NCBI RefSeq assembly: GCF_014197135.1
Contig: NZ_JACIFA010000004.1
Span: 124,001 to 188,000, forward strand
Length of the DNA: 64,000 nucleotides
Direction of reading: 5' to 3'
DNA from: Sphingomonas zeae
Lineage (GTDB): Bacteria > Pseudomonadota > Alphaproteobacteria > Sphingomonadales > Sphingomonadaceae
A program made the position numbers and the translations under genes. Positions 42,314 to 51,847 of the stretch are shown here, piece after piece. The notes under the pieces are model-generated. The model worked only from the letters and a program-made list of their open reading frames with translations, did no database searches and had not been told where the DNA came from. Every line of letters begins with the position of its first letter. Positions within the stretch are counted from its first letter, which is position 1.

Positions 42314-43698
42314 GTGGCAAGTTGGTCTACTATGTCCTGCGCCAACAGGCTGAGCGTATCGTCGCGCGCGCCCATCACCACGATGCGGTCGCCCGGCCGC
42401 GCCTCCGCCACCAGCGCCGCCGCCGCCTCGGCACGGTCGGCGATGTGGCGGGCGTCGATACCCCGCACGCGCAGGTCGGCGACGATGTCGGCACTGGTCA
42501 CTTCGCGTGCCACGGTACCGCCGAAATAGGCCGGGTCGGGCAGGACGAGCACGTCTTCCGGCTTCATCCGCGCGGCGATGCTATCGACCAGCTCGGTGCG
42601 CATGACCTTGAGCGGGCCATAGCCATGCGGCTGGAACAGGATCAGCAACCGCCCGGAAAAGGCGTGGAGCGTGTCCAGCGTCGCGGCGATCTTGTCGGGG
42701 TTGTGGCCGAAATCGTCGATGACGGTCACGCCGCCGCCCATGCCGACCTTTTCGAACCGGCGCTTCAGGCCGGTAAAGCGCTCGACTGCGCGGATCGCGT
42801 CGATCAGGGGCACGCCCGCCGCCACGCTGGCGCCGATCGCGGCCAGCGCGTTGGAGACATTGTGGCGGCCCGGCACCGACAGCCGGACATGATAGCCTGC
42901 CCCCCCGGTGATCAGGTCGAAGCTGATCGCAAAGGGTTCGGGCTTCAGCGCCTCGGCGACGAGATCGGCCGCGCCCTCCACCGCGAAGGTGGTGAGGTTG
43001 GGCAGGTCGGCGAGCAGCGCCGCCGTTTCCGCATCGCCCGCATTGGCAACGACATGCGCCGCGCGCGTTGCGAAGCCGCCGAACAGGTCGCGCAATTCCT
43101 CCAGCGACTTGTGGTCGAGGCTGACATTGTTCAGCACCGCGATGGCGGGGTTGTAGAGCGCGATCGAGCCGTCGCTTTCGTCCACTTCGCTGACGAACGC
43201 GTCGCCGCCGCCGACCAGCGCGCTGGCAAAGGGGCTGTCGGGCGAGACGAAATCCTTCATCACCGCGCCGTTCATCGCGGTCGGATCGCGGCCCGTCTGG
43301 TGCAGGATGAAGGCGATCATGCCGGTGACGGTCGACTTGCCGCTGGTCCCGGCCACGCCGATGGGGAGCTTGCTGTCGTTGAACAGGCTGGCCAGCATCT
43401 GCGCCCGGGTGGCGCGGGGACAGCCCAGCCGGTTGGCGGCGACGATGTCGGGCACCGTCTCCTCGACCGCCGCCGAGGCGATGACGAGCTGATCGGGCGA
43501 AGTGACGCCGGATCCGTCCTGCGGGTAGAGCGCGATGCCGGCGGCCCGCAGCGCCTCGAACTTCGCCGCGACGCGGCCCTGGTCGAGCCCACGATCGGAA
43601 CCCGCAACCGTCCATCCACGCGCACGCAGGATCATCGCCAGCGGCATCATCCCCGATCCGCCGATACCCACCAGAAAACAGGAATTGCCGTTGGTCAT
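42310..43698 (-). CDS. Mur ligase, MurC/Mpl type
   Basis: A 462-residue three-domain Mur ligase. The N-terminal UDP-binding motif is [13 protein letters not shown] (residues 9-21), the ATP P-loop [12 protein letters not shown] (near 115), and the C-terminal domain includes [13 protein letters not shown] (near 320). The central domain has [15 protein letters not shown], which is neither the usual MurC nor the usual Mpl form. Because an LD-carboxypeptidase is transcribed divergently next to it, a recycling (Mpl-like) role, joining recovered peptide to UDP-MurNAc, is more likely than the essential MurC step, but this is inference. Confidence 0.85.
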   Translation of the reverse strand: MTNGNSCFLVGIGGSGMMPLAMILRARGWTVAGSDRGLDQGRVAAKFEALRAAGIALYPQDGSGVTSPDQLVIASAAVEETVPDIVAANRLGCPRATRAQMLASLFNDSKLPIGVAGTSGKSTVTGMIAFILHQTGRDPTAMNGAVMKDFVSPDSPFASALVGGGDAFVSEVDESDGSIALYNPAIAVLNNVSLDHKSLEELRDLFGGFATRAAHVVANAGDAETAALLADLPNLTTFAVEGAADLVAEALKPEPFAISFDLITGGAGYHVRLSVPGRHNVSNALAAIGASVAAGVPLIDAIRAVERFTGLKRRFEKVGMGGGVTVIDDFGHNPDKIAATLDTLHAFSGRLLILFQPHGYGPLKVMRTELVDSIAARMKPEDVLVLPDPAYFGGTVAREVTSADIVADLRVRGIDARHIADRAEAAAALVAEARPGDRIVVMGARDDTLSLLAQDIVDQLAT

Positions 43699-43772
43699 AA
43701 GCCCACGCTATCGGCGGTTCTGCGGCACAGGGCAATGCCCGGCCGGATGGGGATACAAGGGGACGCGCTGAC

Positions 43773-44588
43773 ATGAAGATCGGAATCCTCGCGCCCGCCA
43801 GCATCGGCAACCCCGCCGCCGAAGCACCGGTCAGCGCCTTTGCCGCGATCGCCTATCCGGACGTCGACCTGATTTTCCATCCGCAATGCTATGAGCAGGA
43901 CGGGCATTTCGCCGGGAATGACGAACGCCGCGCCTCGGCCTTTCTGGAGTTCGCCAATGATCCCGGCATCGACGCGATCTGGTTCCTGCGCGGGGGATAT
44001 GGATCGAACCGCATATTGTCGCGGGTCATGCCGAATCTGAACGCGGCGGCAGGGCACAAGACCTATATCGGATACTCCGACTTGGGCTTCGTGCTGGGCG
44101 CGCTCTATGCCCGGCGGATCGGGCGGCCGGTGCACGGGCCGATGGCGAGCGACATAAGGCGGCAGCAAGGTGATGTGACGGTGGCGCGCTCGCTCGGCTG
44201 GTTCACCAGCGGCGACCGGCAGGGGCTGGAGCCGGGCCTGGACGGCCGTCCGGCGGCGGCGTTCAACCTGTCGATCCTCCATGCGCTGATCGGCACGCCC
44301 TGGCTTCCCGACCTGACCGACCATGTCCTCATCATCGAGGAGGTGTCGGAGCATATGTATGCGGTCGACCGGATGCTGTTCACCATGGCGAATGCCACCC
44401 AGCTAAAGGGCGTGGCGGGCGTGCGACTGGGCGCGGTCAGCAATGTGCAGCCCAACGAACCCGAATGGGGCGAGACGCTGGAGTTCATGATCCAGCGCTG
44501 GTGCACCGAGATGGGCGTGCCCTATCTGGGGCGCGCGCGCATCGGGCACATACAGGACAATCATCTGGTGCCGTTCGGGATTGCGTGA
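43773..44588 (+). CDS. ldcA: LD-carboxypeptidase (S66 family)
   Basis: A 271-residue serine peptidase of family S66, which removes the terminal D-alanine from murein tetrapeptides or acts in peptide-antibiotic self-resistance (MccF type). The nucleophile serine is in YIGYSDLGFVL (near residue 93), after the WFLRGGYGSNRIL loop; the glutamate and histidine of the triad fall in LIIEEVSEHMYAVDR and IGHIQDNHLVPFG. It has no signal peptide, so it acts in the cytosol, matching muropeptide recycling. It diverges from the Mur ligase with a 74-bp gap. Confidence 0.9.
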   Translation: MKIGILAPASIGNPAAEAPVSAFAAIAYPDVDLIFHPQCYEQDGHFAGNDERRASAFLEFANDPGIDAIWFLRGGYGSNRILSRVMPNLNAAAGHKTYIGYSDLGFVLGALYARRIGRPVHGPMASDIRRQQGDVTVARSLGWFTSGDRQGLEPGLDGRPAAAFNLSILHALIGTPWLPDLTDHVLIIEEVSEHMYAVDRMLFTMANATQLKGVAGVRLGAVSNVQPNEPEWGETLEFMIQRWCTEMGVPYLGRARIGHIQDNHLVPFGIA

Positions 44589-44845
44589 GGGAAAGAGGCG
44601 GGGTCCTGAAGACGTCATGGCCAACCGCCCTGCCAGGACTGCCGCCGACGGACGCGCTCGCCGTGTCGGAACCTGATGTCGGACCTGGGTACGGCCCGCC
44701 GCCGGATCGGATGACGCTCGAGACATGGCGCGCACAGTGGCCCGGGTCGCAAGGGCGGCCAGGCCAGCCATGGCGGCGCCGCTCCTTTTCGCGGGAAAAA
44801 CGTTATGAGGCATCGCGTTAACCATTGGCGCGTAGGTTCGCCCAG

Positions 44846-45601
44846 ATGGAAATGCGCAAAATCTGCAGCGGATGCCGCGACGGTATCGATTTCGAAATCC
44901 CCTTCGCGATGGCGTATCAGCCGATCGTCGACACCGCGACCGGCCGTCCCTTTGCCTATGAAGCGCTGATCCGGGGGATTGACGGCGAGAGCGCCTATAG
45001 CGTGCTGTCGCAGGTGACCGAGGCGAACCGCTATTCCTTCGACCAGGCGTGCCGGGTGAAGGCGATCGAAACCGCGATGGCGGCCGGGATCATGGACAGC
45101 AACGCGCGGCTGTCGATCAACTTCCTGCCCAACGCCGTCTACTCGCCGATGGCCTGCATCCAGCTGACGTTGCGCACCGCCCGGGCCGAGGGGCTGCCGA
45201 TCGACCGGCTGATCTTCGAATTCACCGAGAATGAGCAGATGGGCTCGCCCGAGCATGTCGCGGGCATCATCGACACTTATAAGCAGATCGGCTTTTCGGT
45301 CGCGATCGACGATTTCGGCGCAGGCCATTCGGGGCTGGACCGCTTCGTCCGCTTCGCCCCCGACGAGGTGAAGCTGGACATGGAGCTGGTCCGCGACATC
45401 GACACCGATCCCCGCCGCCGCGCCATCGTGCGCGCCATGGTCGGCATGTGCGCCGAACTCGACACGCTGCTGATCGCCGAGGGGATCGAGACGGCGGCGG
45501 AGGCGGCGACGCTGAACGAACTCGGCGTCCGCTATCACCAGGGCTATTGGTATGCCCGGCCTGCGCTGGAGCAGCTACCGGAGATCCGGGCGCACGCCTG
45601 A
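44846..45601 (+). CDS. EAL-domain c-di-GMP phosphodiesterase
   Basis: A 251-residue EAL-only protein. Catalytic residues appear complete: YEALIRG, SINFLPNAV, FEFTENEQ, IDDFGAGHSGLDR, VKLDMELV, IAEGIETAAEA and YHQGYWYA. Full EAL proteins of this kind hydrolyse cyclic di-GMP to pGpG in the cytosol. The short N-terminus carries a cysteine pair (RKICSGCRDG) that could bind a metal or sense redox. ATG 44846 is chosen; a TTG upstream is less likely. The 257-bp gap before it shows nothing convincing. Confidence 0.9.
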   Translation: MEMRKICSGCRDGIDFEIPFAMAYQPIVDTATGRPFAYEALIRGIDGESAYSVLSQVTEANRYSFDQACRVKAIETAMAAGIMDSNARLSINFLPNAVYSPMACIQLTLRTARAEGLPIDRLIFEFTENEQMGSPEHVAGIIDTYKQIGFSVAIDDFGAGHSGLDRFVRFAPDEVKLDMELVRDIDTDPRRRAIVRAMVGMCAELDTLLIAEGIETAAEAATLNELGVRYHQGYWYARPALEQLPEIRAHA

Positions 45602-45697
45602 CCGCCACCCCATATACCTGCCGGGGATTCTTCCCTATAGAGCCCCTCGCGCCGGGCTCCGCTGGCGTATGACCCATAATTATCGAAGAGAGTATCC

Positions 45698-47701
45698 ATG
45701 TCCGCGATGTTCCGTATCACGCTGCCCGACGGTTCCGTCCGTGAGGTCGCGCCCGGAACTACCCCCGCGGACATCGCCGCCGCGATCGGGCCGGGCCTCG
45801 CCAAGGCGGCGATCGCGGCGCGTGTCGATGGCGAGCTGCGCGATATCATGCGGCCATTCGACGGCGATTCCGCTCTCGCGCTGGTGACCGCGAAGGACGA
45901 GGCCGATGCGCTCGAACTCGCCCGCCACGACTATGCGCATGTGCTGGCCGAGGCGGTGCAGGCGCTGTTCCCCGGCACGCAGATCACCTTCGGCCCCGCG
46001 ACCGACGACGGCTTCTATTACGACTTCGCGCCGAAGGACCGGCCCTTCACCGAGGAGGACCTGCCCGCGATCGAGGCCGAGATGCGCAAGATCATCGCGA
46101 AGGACGAGCCGCTGATCCGCGAGGTCTGGACCCGCGAGCAACTGATCGAACGCTGGAAGGCGCAAGGGGAAAGCTTCAAGGCCGAATGGGCCGCCGAACT
46201 GCCCGACGACGAGGAACTGACCGTCTATCGTGCGGGCAAGGGCGAGGATGCGTGGCTCGACATGTGCCGCGGGCCGCATCTGGCCTCGACCGGCAAGCTC
46301 GACCCCAATGCCTTCAAGCTGACCCGCGTGTCGGGCGCCTATTGGCGCGGCGACCAGAAGAACGCGATGCTCAGCCGCATCTACGGCACCGGCTGGCTGA
46401 ACAAGAAGCAGCTGGCCGAGCATCTGACCCGGCTGGAGGAAGCCGCCAAGCGCGACCATCGCAAGCTGGGCAACGAGATGGATCTGTTCCACCTCCAGCA
46501 GGAAGCGCATGGCTCGGTCTTCTGGCACCCCAAGGGCTATCGCATCTGGCGCGAGCTGGAGGCCTATATGCGCCGCGCGATCGACGCCACCGGCTATCGC
46601 GAGGTCAAGACGCCGCAGGTGATGGACGCGCGCCAGTGGGAACAGTCGGGCCATTGGGGCAAGTATCGCGAAAACATGTTCGTGATCCCCGACGAGGTGC
46701 CCAACGTCGAGGATGAAGGCCCGCTGGTGTCGGACGACGCGCAGTGGATGGCGCTGAAACCGATGAACTGCCCGGCGCATGTCCTGATCTTCCGCCAGGG
46801 GATCAAGTCGTACCGCGACCTGCCCTTGCGTTTCTATGAGAATGGCTGCTGCCACCGCAACGAGCCGCACGGCGCGCTGCACGGCCTGATGCGCGTGCGC
46901 CAGTTCACCCAGGACGACGCGCATATCTTCTGCCGCGAGGACCAGATCGTCGAGGAAGTCCGCGCCTTCTGCGAACTGGCGGACCGGATCTACAAGGATT
47001 TCGGTTTCACCTATTCGATCAAGCTGGCGCTGCGCCCCGAAAAGCGCTTCGGCACCGAAGAGATGTGGGACATGGCCGAGGAGGAACTGCGCAACGCGGT
47101 CGTCGCGGCGGGCCTCGCCACCGAGCAATATGGCTGGGAAGAGCTGCCGGGTGAGGGGGCATTCTATGCGCCCAAGCTGGAATGGCACCTGACCGACGCG
47201 ATCGGCCGCACCTGGCAGGTCGGCACCATCCAGTCCGATCGCGTCCTGCCCGAGCGACTCGACGCATCCTATATCGGCGAGGATGGCGAGCGGCATCGCC
47301 CGATCATGCTCCACCGCGCGATCTTCGGATCGTATGAGCGGTTCATCGGCATCCTGATCGAACATTATGCCGGCCGCTTCCCCGTCTGGCTGGCGCCGGT
47401 GCAGGCGGTGGTCGCGACCATCGTGTCGGACGCGGACGGCTATGCGGAAGAAGCGGCGGCCAAGCTGGCGGCGGCGGGCATCCGCGTCGAGACCGATCTG
47501 CGCAACGAGAAGATCAACTACAAGGTGCGCGAGCACTCGGTCGCCAAGGTGCCTGTGCTGCTGGTCGTCGGCAAGCGCGAGGCCGAGGAAGGCAAGGTCG
47601 CCGTCCGCCGCCTGGGCAGCCAGGCGCAGGAGATCATGACCCTCGAAGATGCCATCGCCATGCTGCGCGACGAGGCGACTCCGCCCGATCTGCGCGGCTG
47701 A
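45698..47701 (+). CDS. thrS: Threonyl-tRNA synthetase
   Basis: A 667-residue class II synthetase. Order of domains: TGS (residues 1-63, [17 protein letters not shown]), the editing and SAD domain ([20 protein letters not shown] near 70, with the HxxxH zinc-editing site), the catalytic core with motif 2 ([20 protein letters not shown]) and zinc-binding [10 protein letters not shown], and the anticodon-binding domain ([14 protein letters not shown]). It charges tRNA-Thr. The 96-bp upstream gap has a CATAATTAT box but no recognisable leader control. It heads a unit with infC. Confidence 0.97.
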   Translation: MSAMFRITLPDGSVREVAPGTTPADIAAAIGPGLAKAAIAARVDGELRDIMRPFDGDSALALVTAKDEADALELARHDYAHVLAEAVQALFPGTQITFGPATDDGFYYDFAPKDRPFTEEDLPAIEAEMRKIIAKDEPLIREVWTREQLIERWKAQGESFKAEWAAELPDDEELTVYRAGKGEDAWLDMCRGPHLASTGKLDPNAFKLTRVSGAYWRGDQKNAMLSRIYGTGWLNKKQLAEHLTRLEEAAKRDHRKLGNEMDLFHLQQEAHGSVFWHPKGYRIWRELEAYMRRAIDATGYREVKTPQVMDARQWEQSGHWGKYRENMFVIPDEVPNVEDEGPLVSDDAQWMALKPMNCPAHVLIFRQGIKSYRDLPLRFYENGCCHRNEPHGALHGLMRVRQFTQDDAHIFCREDQIVEEVRAFCELADRIYKDFGFTYSIKLALRPEKRFGTEEMWDMAEEELRNAVVAAGLATEQYGWEELPGEGAFYAPKLEWHLTDAIGRTWQVGTIQSDRVLPERLDASYIGEDGERHRPIMLHRAIFGSYERFIGILIEHYAGRFPVWLAPVQAVVATIVSDADGYAEEAAAKLAAAGIRVETDLRNEKINYKVREHSVAKVPVLLVVGKREAEEGKVAVRRLGSQAQEIMTLEDAIAMLRDEATPPDLRG

Positions 47702-47803
47702 AACATCACGGGTTGAAGGAAAGGGCGGGACGTTTGTCTCGCCCTTTCAAATTCGGGTCCGATCGCTTATATTGAAATCGCAATTGCCACAGGAGAAATA
47801 CCC

Positions 47804-48349
47804 ATACGTCCTCCCATGATGCGCCGTCCGATGCAGGCGCCGCCGATGAACGGTCCTCGGTTCAACGAGTGGATTCAAAGCCCCAAGGTTCGCGTGATCG
47901 ACCATGAGGGCGAGAATCTCGGCGTGATGTACACGCGCGAAGCGATGGCGCAGGCCCAGGAGCTCGGCCTCGACCTGGTCGAAGTGTCGCCCAACGCCGA
48001 CCCGCCCGTCGCCAAGTTCCTCGACGTCGGCAAATATAAGTACGAGGCGCAGAAAAAGGCGAATCTCGCCCGCAAGTCGCAGAAGACGCAGGAGATCAAG
48101 GAGATCAAGATGCGTCCGAACATCGACGACCATGATTACGACACCAAGATGAAGAAGGTGGCGGAATTCATCGGCGAGGGCGACAAGGTGAAGGTCACCA
48201 TGCGCTTCCGCGGTCGCGAACTCAGCCATGGCCAGCTCGGCATGGCGGTGCTCCAGCGCGTCGCCGAGGCGATGGCAGAAACCGCCAAGGTCGAAGCCTA
48301 TCCGCGCATGGAAGGTCGCCAGATGCTGATGGTCCTGGCGCCGAAGTGA
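47804..48349 (+). CDS. infC: Translation initiation factor IF-3
   Basis: IF-3 binds the 30S subunit and checks start codons. With start 47804 the protein has 181 residues: an N-terminal extension ([18 protein letters not shown]), the N-domain ([39 protein letters not shown]), the lysine linker and the C-domain ([20 protein letters not shown]). Start choice: AGGAG at 47791-47795 is 8 bases before ATA 47804, but 20 bases before the first ATG (47816), which is too far. infC commonly uses rare starts for autocontrol, so AUA is the best candidate. It follows thrS by 102 bp. Confidence 0.88.
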   Translation: MRPPMMRRPMQAPPMNGPRFNEWIQSPKVRVIDHEGENLGVMYTREAMAQAQELGLDLVEVSPNADPPVAKFLDVGKYKYEAQKKANLARKSQKTQEIKEIKMRPNIDDHDYDTKMKKVAEFIGEGDKVKVTMRFRGRELSHGQLGMAVLQRVAEAMAETAKVEAYPRMEGRQMLMVLAPK

Positions 48350-48397
48350 TCGGACCCGACTCGGGGGTTTAAGCCCCTAAGTCATCGGATGCTGATG

Positions 48398-48433
48398 AAA
48401 CCCCCGGGCTTTCGAGCTTTCGGGGGTTTTCGT
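48398..48433 (+). terminator. Rho-independent terminator of infC
   Basis: A 9-bp stem (AAACCCCCG with CGGGGGTTT) around a loop that itself contains GCT-TTCG-AGC, followed by TTTTC. It lies 49 bases after the infC stop. Confidence 0.85.
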
Positions 48434-48610
48434 CTTGCGCTCGCACAGTGACGCAAAGCCGTCCGGGGTTACGCGCAGCCGCGAGACCGCGACGAGGATG
48501 GAGGGACGGGATTGTTCGTCCCCGCAATTCGCTGCGGCCGGACCGAAGCCGAAGGCACCCGATTTCCCCCAAAGCCTGTTTCGATGAAAAGGCAAAAAGA
48601 ATGCCGCCCG

Positions 48611-49081
48611 CTATGGCAGGATCGGCAATGACGTCGTCGATTTGATCTCGGACAGCGCCACCGTCGAGTTGATCTCCTGCACGCCCGGGAGGTTGGACAG
48701 CCGTTCGAAGAACAGCCGCTCATAGGATTCGATATCCGCTGCGACGATCCGGAGCATGAAGTCGACCGAGCCCATCAGCACATGGCATTCCATCACCTCC
48801 GGCACCTCACGGATCGCGGCGGTGAACTCGTCGAGATTGGCGCGGCCATGGGCGTTGAGCTTCACCTGCGCGAAGATCTGCGCCTTCAATCCGACCTTCG
48901 CCCGGTCGACCAGCGCGACCCGACGCTTGATGATGCCGTCTCGCTCCAGCCGGTCGATCCGTCGCCAGCACGGCGAAGCCGAAAGTCCCACCGCTTCGGC
49001 GATCGCGGCCGTGGATAGGCTGGCATCCTCCTGGAGCAGAGCGAGGATGCGGCGTTCCCAAATATCGAGCTCTTGCGTCAT
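48611..49081 (-). CDS. Lrp/AsnC-family regulator
   Basis: A 156-residue regulator. The N-terminal winged helix is ELDIWERRILALLQEDASLS then AEAVGLSASPCWRRIDRLE, followed by the RAM/effector domain (KAQIFAQVKLNAHGRAN, MECHVLMGSVDFMLRIV, LPGVQEINSTVALSEIKSTT). It belongs to the group that senses branched-chain or aromatic amino acids. It diverges from a leucine-type dehydrogenase across 129 AT-richer bases and most likely regulates it; the intergenic region contains TA-rich sequence around 49105-49130 that could hold the binding sites. Confidence 0.93.
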   Translation of the reverse strand: MTQELDIWERRILALLQEDASLSTAAIAEAVGLSASPCWRRIDRLERDGIIKRRVALVDRAKVGLKAQIFAQVKLNAHGRANLDEFTAAIREVPEVMECHVLMGSVDFMLRIVAADIESYERLFFERLSNLPGVQEINSTVALSEIKSTTSLPILP

Positions 49082-49210
49082 ATTTTTCGTGAATGGCTTA
49101 TTTCTAGGATAATATAACCCGATATCGTCTGAATGCCTAACAAATCGGATCAGATTCGCCTCACGGCCTGGGCTATTCGGACGGCAGAGACAGTTTGAGG
49201 AATATGACCG

Positions 49211-50275
49211 ATGCTTCGCCCCGTCCAAGACCGACAGAGCCTGCCGCCCGAAGAGGTGGTGACCTTTCATGACAGGGACAGTGGTGCGAGCGGTGTCATC
49301 GTTCTGCACTCGAGCGCGCTCGGCCCGGCTGCCGGTGGATGCAGGTTGTGGCATTACCCCGACGACCGCGCCGCGACCGTCGATGCGCTACGCCTCGCCG
49401 AAGGCATGGCGCTGAAAAACGCGCTTGCGGATCTGCCCTTTGGCGGGGGCAAGGCGGTGATCCGTGTGCCCCAGCGTCCGTTCGACCGGGCCGCGCTGTT
49501 TCGCGCCTTTGGTCGTCAGGTGGCCGAGCTGCAGGGGCGCTATGTCACGGCCGAAGACGTCGGAACGAGCGTGGCGGACATGGCGGAGGTGGCCACCCGG
49601 ACGCGTCATGTCGCTGGGTTGCCCGCCTCGGGCCAGAAGCCTGGCGGTGATCCCTCGCCATGGACCGCGCTGGGCGTGTTGGAAGCGATGCGCGTCGCGG
49701 TCGATCGGCAGCTGGGCGCCGACCTGTCCGACCTGACCGTCGCGGTGCAGGGGCTGGGCCATGTCGGCTATGCGTTGTGCGAATTGCTTCACGCACAGGG
49801 GGCGAAGCTGATCGTCGCGGAGCCCCGCAGCGATGTCGCAGCACGCGCCGCCGACCGGTTCGGCGCGATGGTGATGAGCAGCCGCGCGTTGTTGTCCGCT
49901 CGCGTCGACGTGCTGGCCCCTTGTGCGCTGGGTGGGGTGCTGGACGCCGAGACGGTCGCGCAGTTGCGCGCAAGCGTGGTGTGTGGCGCGGCCAATAATC
50001 AGCTGGCCGGCGAGGACCTCGCCACCCGACTGGCCGAACGCGATGTGCTTTATGCGCCCGATTTCCTCGTCAATGCGGGCGGGATCATCAACGTCGCGGG
50101 CGAATATCTGGGCTGGTCCACACCCGAGGTCGAGCGGCGGGTCATGGCGGTGGGCCAGAAGATGGCGGCCGTTCTGGCGCTGGCCGATCAAAATGGCATC
50201 ACGCCCGACGAAGCCGCGCGCGCATTGGCACTGGAACGAATCTCTCAGGTTTCGCGTGCGCAGGCGGCGGCTTAG
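49211..50275 (+). CDS. Leucine dehydrogenase (Glu/Leu/Phe/Val dehydrogenase family)
   Basis: A 354-residue NAD-dependent amino-acid dehydrogenase, deaminating branched-chain amino acids. The glycine-rich catalytic block is ALKNALADLPFGGGKAVI with the active lysine; GGCRLWHY, RYVTAEDVGTSV and the Rossmann motif VAVQGLGHVGYALCELL (near residue 178) follow. The C-terminal region NAGGIINVAGEYLGWS is typical of leucine dehydrogenases. The divergent Lrp-type gene supports amino-acid-dependent control. The preferred substrate (leucine, valine or phenylalanine) is not certain. Confidence 0.92.
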   Translation: MLRPVQDRQSLPPEEVVTFHDRDSGASGVIVLHSSALGPAAGGCRLWHYPDDRAATVDALRLAEGMALKNALADLPFGGGKAVIRVPQRPFDRAALFRAFGRQVAELQGRYVTAEDVGTSVADMAEVATRTRHVAGLPASGQKPGGDPSPWTALGVLEAMRVAVDRQLGADLSDLTVAVQGLGHVGYALCELLHAQGAKLIVAEPRSDVAARAADRFGAMVMSSRALLSARVDVLAPCALGGVLDAETVAQLRASVVCGAANNQLAGEDLATRLAERDVLYAPDFLVNAGGIINVAGEYLGWSTPEVERRVMAVGQKMAAVLALADQNGITPDEAARALALERISQVSRAQAAA

Positions 50276-50292
50276 TCGTCCACGACATTCAT

Positions 50293-50320
50293 CCCATTCC
50301 CCCCTTGCAGGGGGAATGGG
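50293..50320. terminator. Bidirectional hairpin between convergent genes
   Basis: A perfect 11-bp stem (CCCATTCCCCC with GGGGGAATGGG) with a 6-base loop, 18 bases after the dehydrogenase stop and 4 bases before the end of the convergent gene. No clear T-run on either side. Confidence 0.5.
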
Positions 50321-50323
50321 CTA

Positions 50324-50785
50324 TTAGGGATTGGGCGGTTCTTCGTCGCGCCTGCGCTGGGCGTTGACGGCCCGGTTTTCCCGCGCGCGCTGGACGAAGC
50401 AGCCGGTCGCGCCGCCCGCGCCGACCGCCGAACAGCTGCCAATGCTGTTCACGCCCGCACCTTCGTTCAGCGTGCCCGTCGCCCGCGCCGCCCAGCTTTC
50501 ATTCTCGGGCGTCACCTGAAGCTCGCGCAGCTCTTTGGGCACGCGGAACTGCTCCTCGGCGCCGCGGCGGACGCAGACGACGATCTCGTTGCCGTTATTG
50601 TCGGTCGGACAGCGCTCGTTGCCGAACAGGGTCAGCACGCCGTTGACCGGCGCGTTGCGCGATACCTCACCCGGCGCCTCGATCGGCTTGGCCTTGATCG
50701 CGCCGGGGGCGGCTATCTGTTGCGCCGTCACGGGGCTCGCGCTCGCGAAAACCACCAGCGTGGCGATGGCCCAGGGGCGGTTCAT
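50324..50785 (-). CDS. Small secreted protein with VCVRR motif
   Basis: A 153-residue exported protein; the signal peptide (RPWAIATLVVFASASPVTA) is cut near residue 21. It carries CPTDNNGNEIVVCVRRGAEE then FRVPKELREL, the same cysteine-arginine motif as the genes at 1924-2319 and 2336-2764, and a second cysteine pair (GSCSAVG, TGCFVQRA). The C-terminus is arginine-rich. ATG 50785 is chosen over ATG 50788 for ribosome-binding-site spacing. It lies 26 bases downstream of coq7 on the same strand. Function unknown. Confidence 0.72.
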   Translation of the reverse strand: MNRPWAIATLVVFASASPVTAQQIAAPGAIKAKPIEAPGEVSRNAPVNGVLTLFGNERCPTDNNGNEIVVCVRRGAEEQFRVPKELRELQVTPENESWAARATGTLNEGAGVNSIGSCSAVGAGGATGCFVQRARENRAVNAQRRRDEEPPNP

Positions 50786-50811
50786 CATCCTCTCTCTCCC
50801 GCTCGTCCGCG

Positions 50812-51354
50812 TCAGATTCGCTTGGCCGCGGCGATCGCGACCTTGCAGCCTGCCCGGATCAATCCATAAAGCACCGGATAGGCGAACGCCTCCTGCGCGC
50901 CGGCGCCCAGCGCATGGTCGCGATGCTCCAACTCTTCGGCCTGGAAATCGGCGATCGCCTCGGACAGTTCCGGATCGCTGTCGCCCAGCTGTTCGAGCTG
51001 TTGCTGATAGTGTTTGTCGATTTCGGTTTCGACCGCGGCCGTGCAGGCCATCGCCGCCTTCGGGCTGATCGCGGCGGTGATCGCGCCCAGCGCAAAGCCC
51101 GCCTTGTCCCAAAAGGGCTGGAACAGCGTCGGGCGCACGCGGCGCTCGGCGATCAGCCGGTCGAAAAAGGCGCGGTGCCGCTCTTCCTGCTCGGCCATGT
51201 GGTGGATCGCGCGTGAAAAGGGATGCCGGTCGCCCAGCACCGCCAGTTGCCCCGCATAGATGCGGGTCGCGCCATATTCCCCGGCCTGGTCGACCCGGAC
51301 CATCGCCTTCGTCGATTCACGCCGGTCGCCCGGCATCCAGCGAAGCTGGCTCAT
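50812..51354 (-). CDS. coq7: Demethoxyubiquinone hydroxylase
   Basis: A 180-residue membrane-associated diiron enzyme for the last hydroxylation of ubiquinone. The carboxylate/histidine ligands are in QAGEYGATRIYAG, MAEQEERHRAFF, VETEIDKHYQQQ and EELEHRDHALG, matching the four-helix Coq7 pattern. The start overlaps the dsbB stop (ATGA). ATG 51354 is chosen because the family N-terminus begins there; an open extension upstream is not conserved-looking. Confidence 0.95.
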   Translation of the reverse strand: MSQLRWMPGDRRESTKAMVRVDQAGEYGATRIYAGQLAVLGDRHPFSRAIHHMAEQEERHRAFFDRLIAERRVRPTLFQPFWDKAGFALGAITAAISPKAAMACTAAVETEIDKHYQQQLEQLGDSDPELSEAIADFQAEELEHRDHALGAGAQEAFAYPVLYGLIRAGCKVAIAAAKRI

Positions 51355-51845
51355 TGCACCTTCCTCATCAACAACAGGATCCCCACCGCGCCACCCAGCG
51401 ACAAGATGGCGTTGAACCCGGCCAGTGAAATCCCGCCCAGAGTCCATTGCGCCACATCACAGCGGATGACCGGCGCCTTCAGAATCGCATTCAGCCGGTC
51501 GGCGGCGCTCCCGCCCGTGAAATTCACCGTCGAGGTGCAGGCGGTAAAGCCCTGCCACCAGCCATATTCCACCCCGGCATGGGCGACGCCGATCGCCCCC
51601 GACACCGCAATCAACAACGCCGCCAGTACGACAAGCGATCCCCGGATGCTGCGCTGGGGTACGAAGAAGGCGATCAGCGCCGGGACAAGCGCGGCGTAAT
51701 GCGGCCAGCGCTGCCAATGGCACATCTCGCAAGGGTAAAGGCCGCCGATCAGTTGGCTGGCCCAGGCACCCGCAAGAAGCGCCGCGGGCAAGGCGAAGGC
51801 GATGATATTGGCCAGCCGCTCGTTTCGGGTACGGGGGGTCGCCAT
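51351..51845 (-). CDS. dsbB: Disulfide bond formation protein B
   Basis: A 164-residue inner-membrane protein with four hydrophobic helices that reoxidises DsbA and passes electrons to quinone. The first redox pair is in LYPCEMCHWQRWPHYAA; the second periplasmic loop has the further cysteines (TACTSTVNFTGG, VIRCDVAQW). ATG 51845 is chosen; GTG 51851 overlaps the ctpA stop and is possible. Translation is coupled on both sides, linking disulfide formation with the periplasmic protease and quinone synthesis. Confidence 0.93.
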   Translation of the reverse strand: MATPRTRNERLANIIAFALPAALLAGAWASQLIGGLYPCEMCHWQRWPHYAALVPALIAFFVPQRSIRGSLVVLAALLIAVSGAIGVAHAGVEYGWWQGFTACTSTVNFTGGSAADRLNAILKAPVIRCDVAQWTLGGISLAGFNAILSLGGAVGILLLMRKVQ

Positions 51846-51847
51846 CG

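Noticed and set aside
44403..44825. Minus-strand frame in the gap before the EAL gene
   Set aside because: It overlaps the end of ldcA, has basic low-complexity sequence and no supporting start; the gap appears empty.
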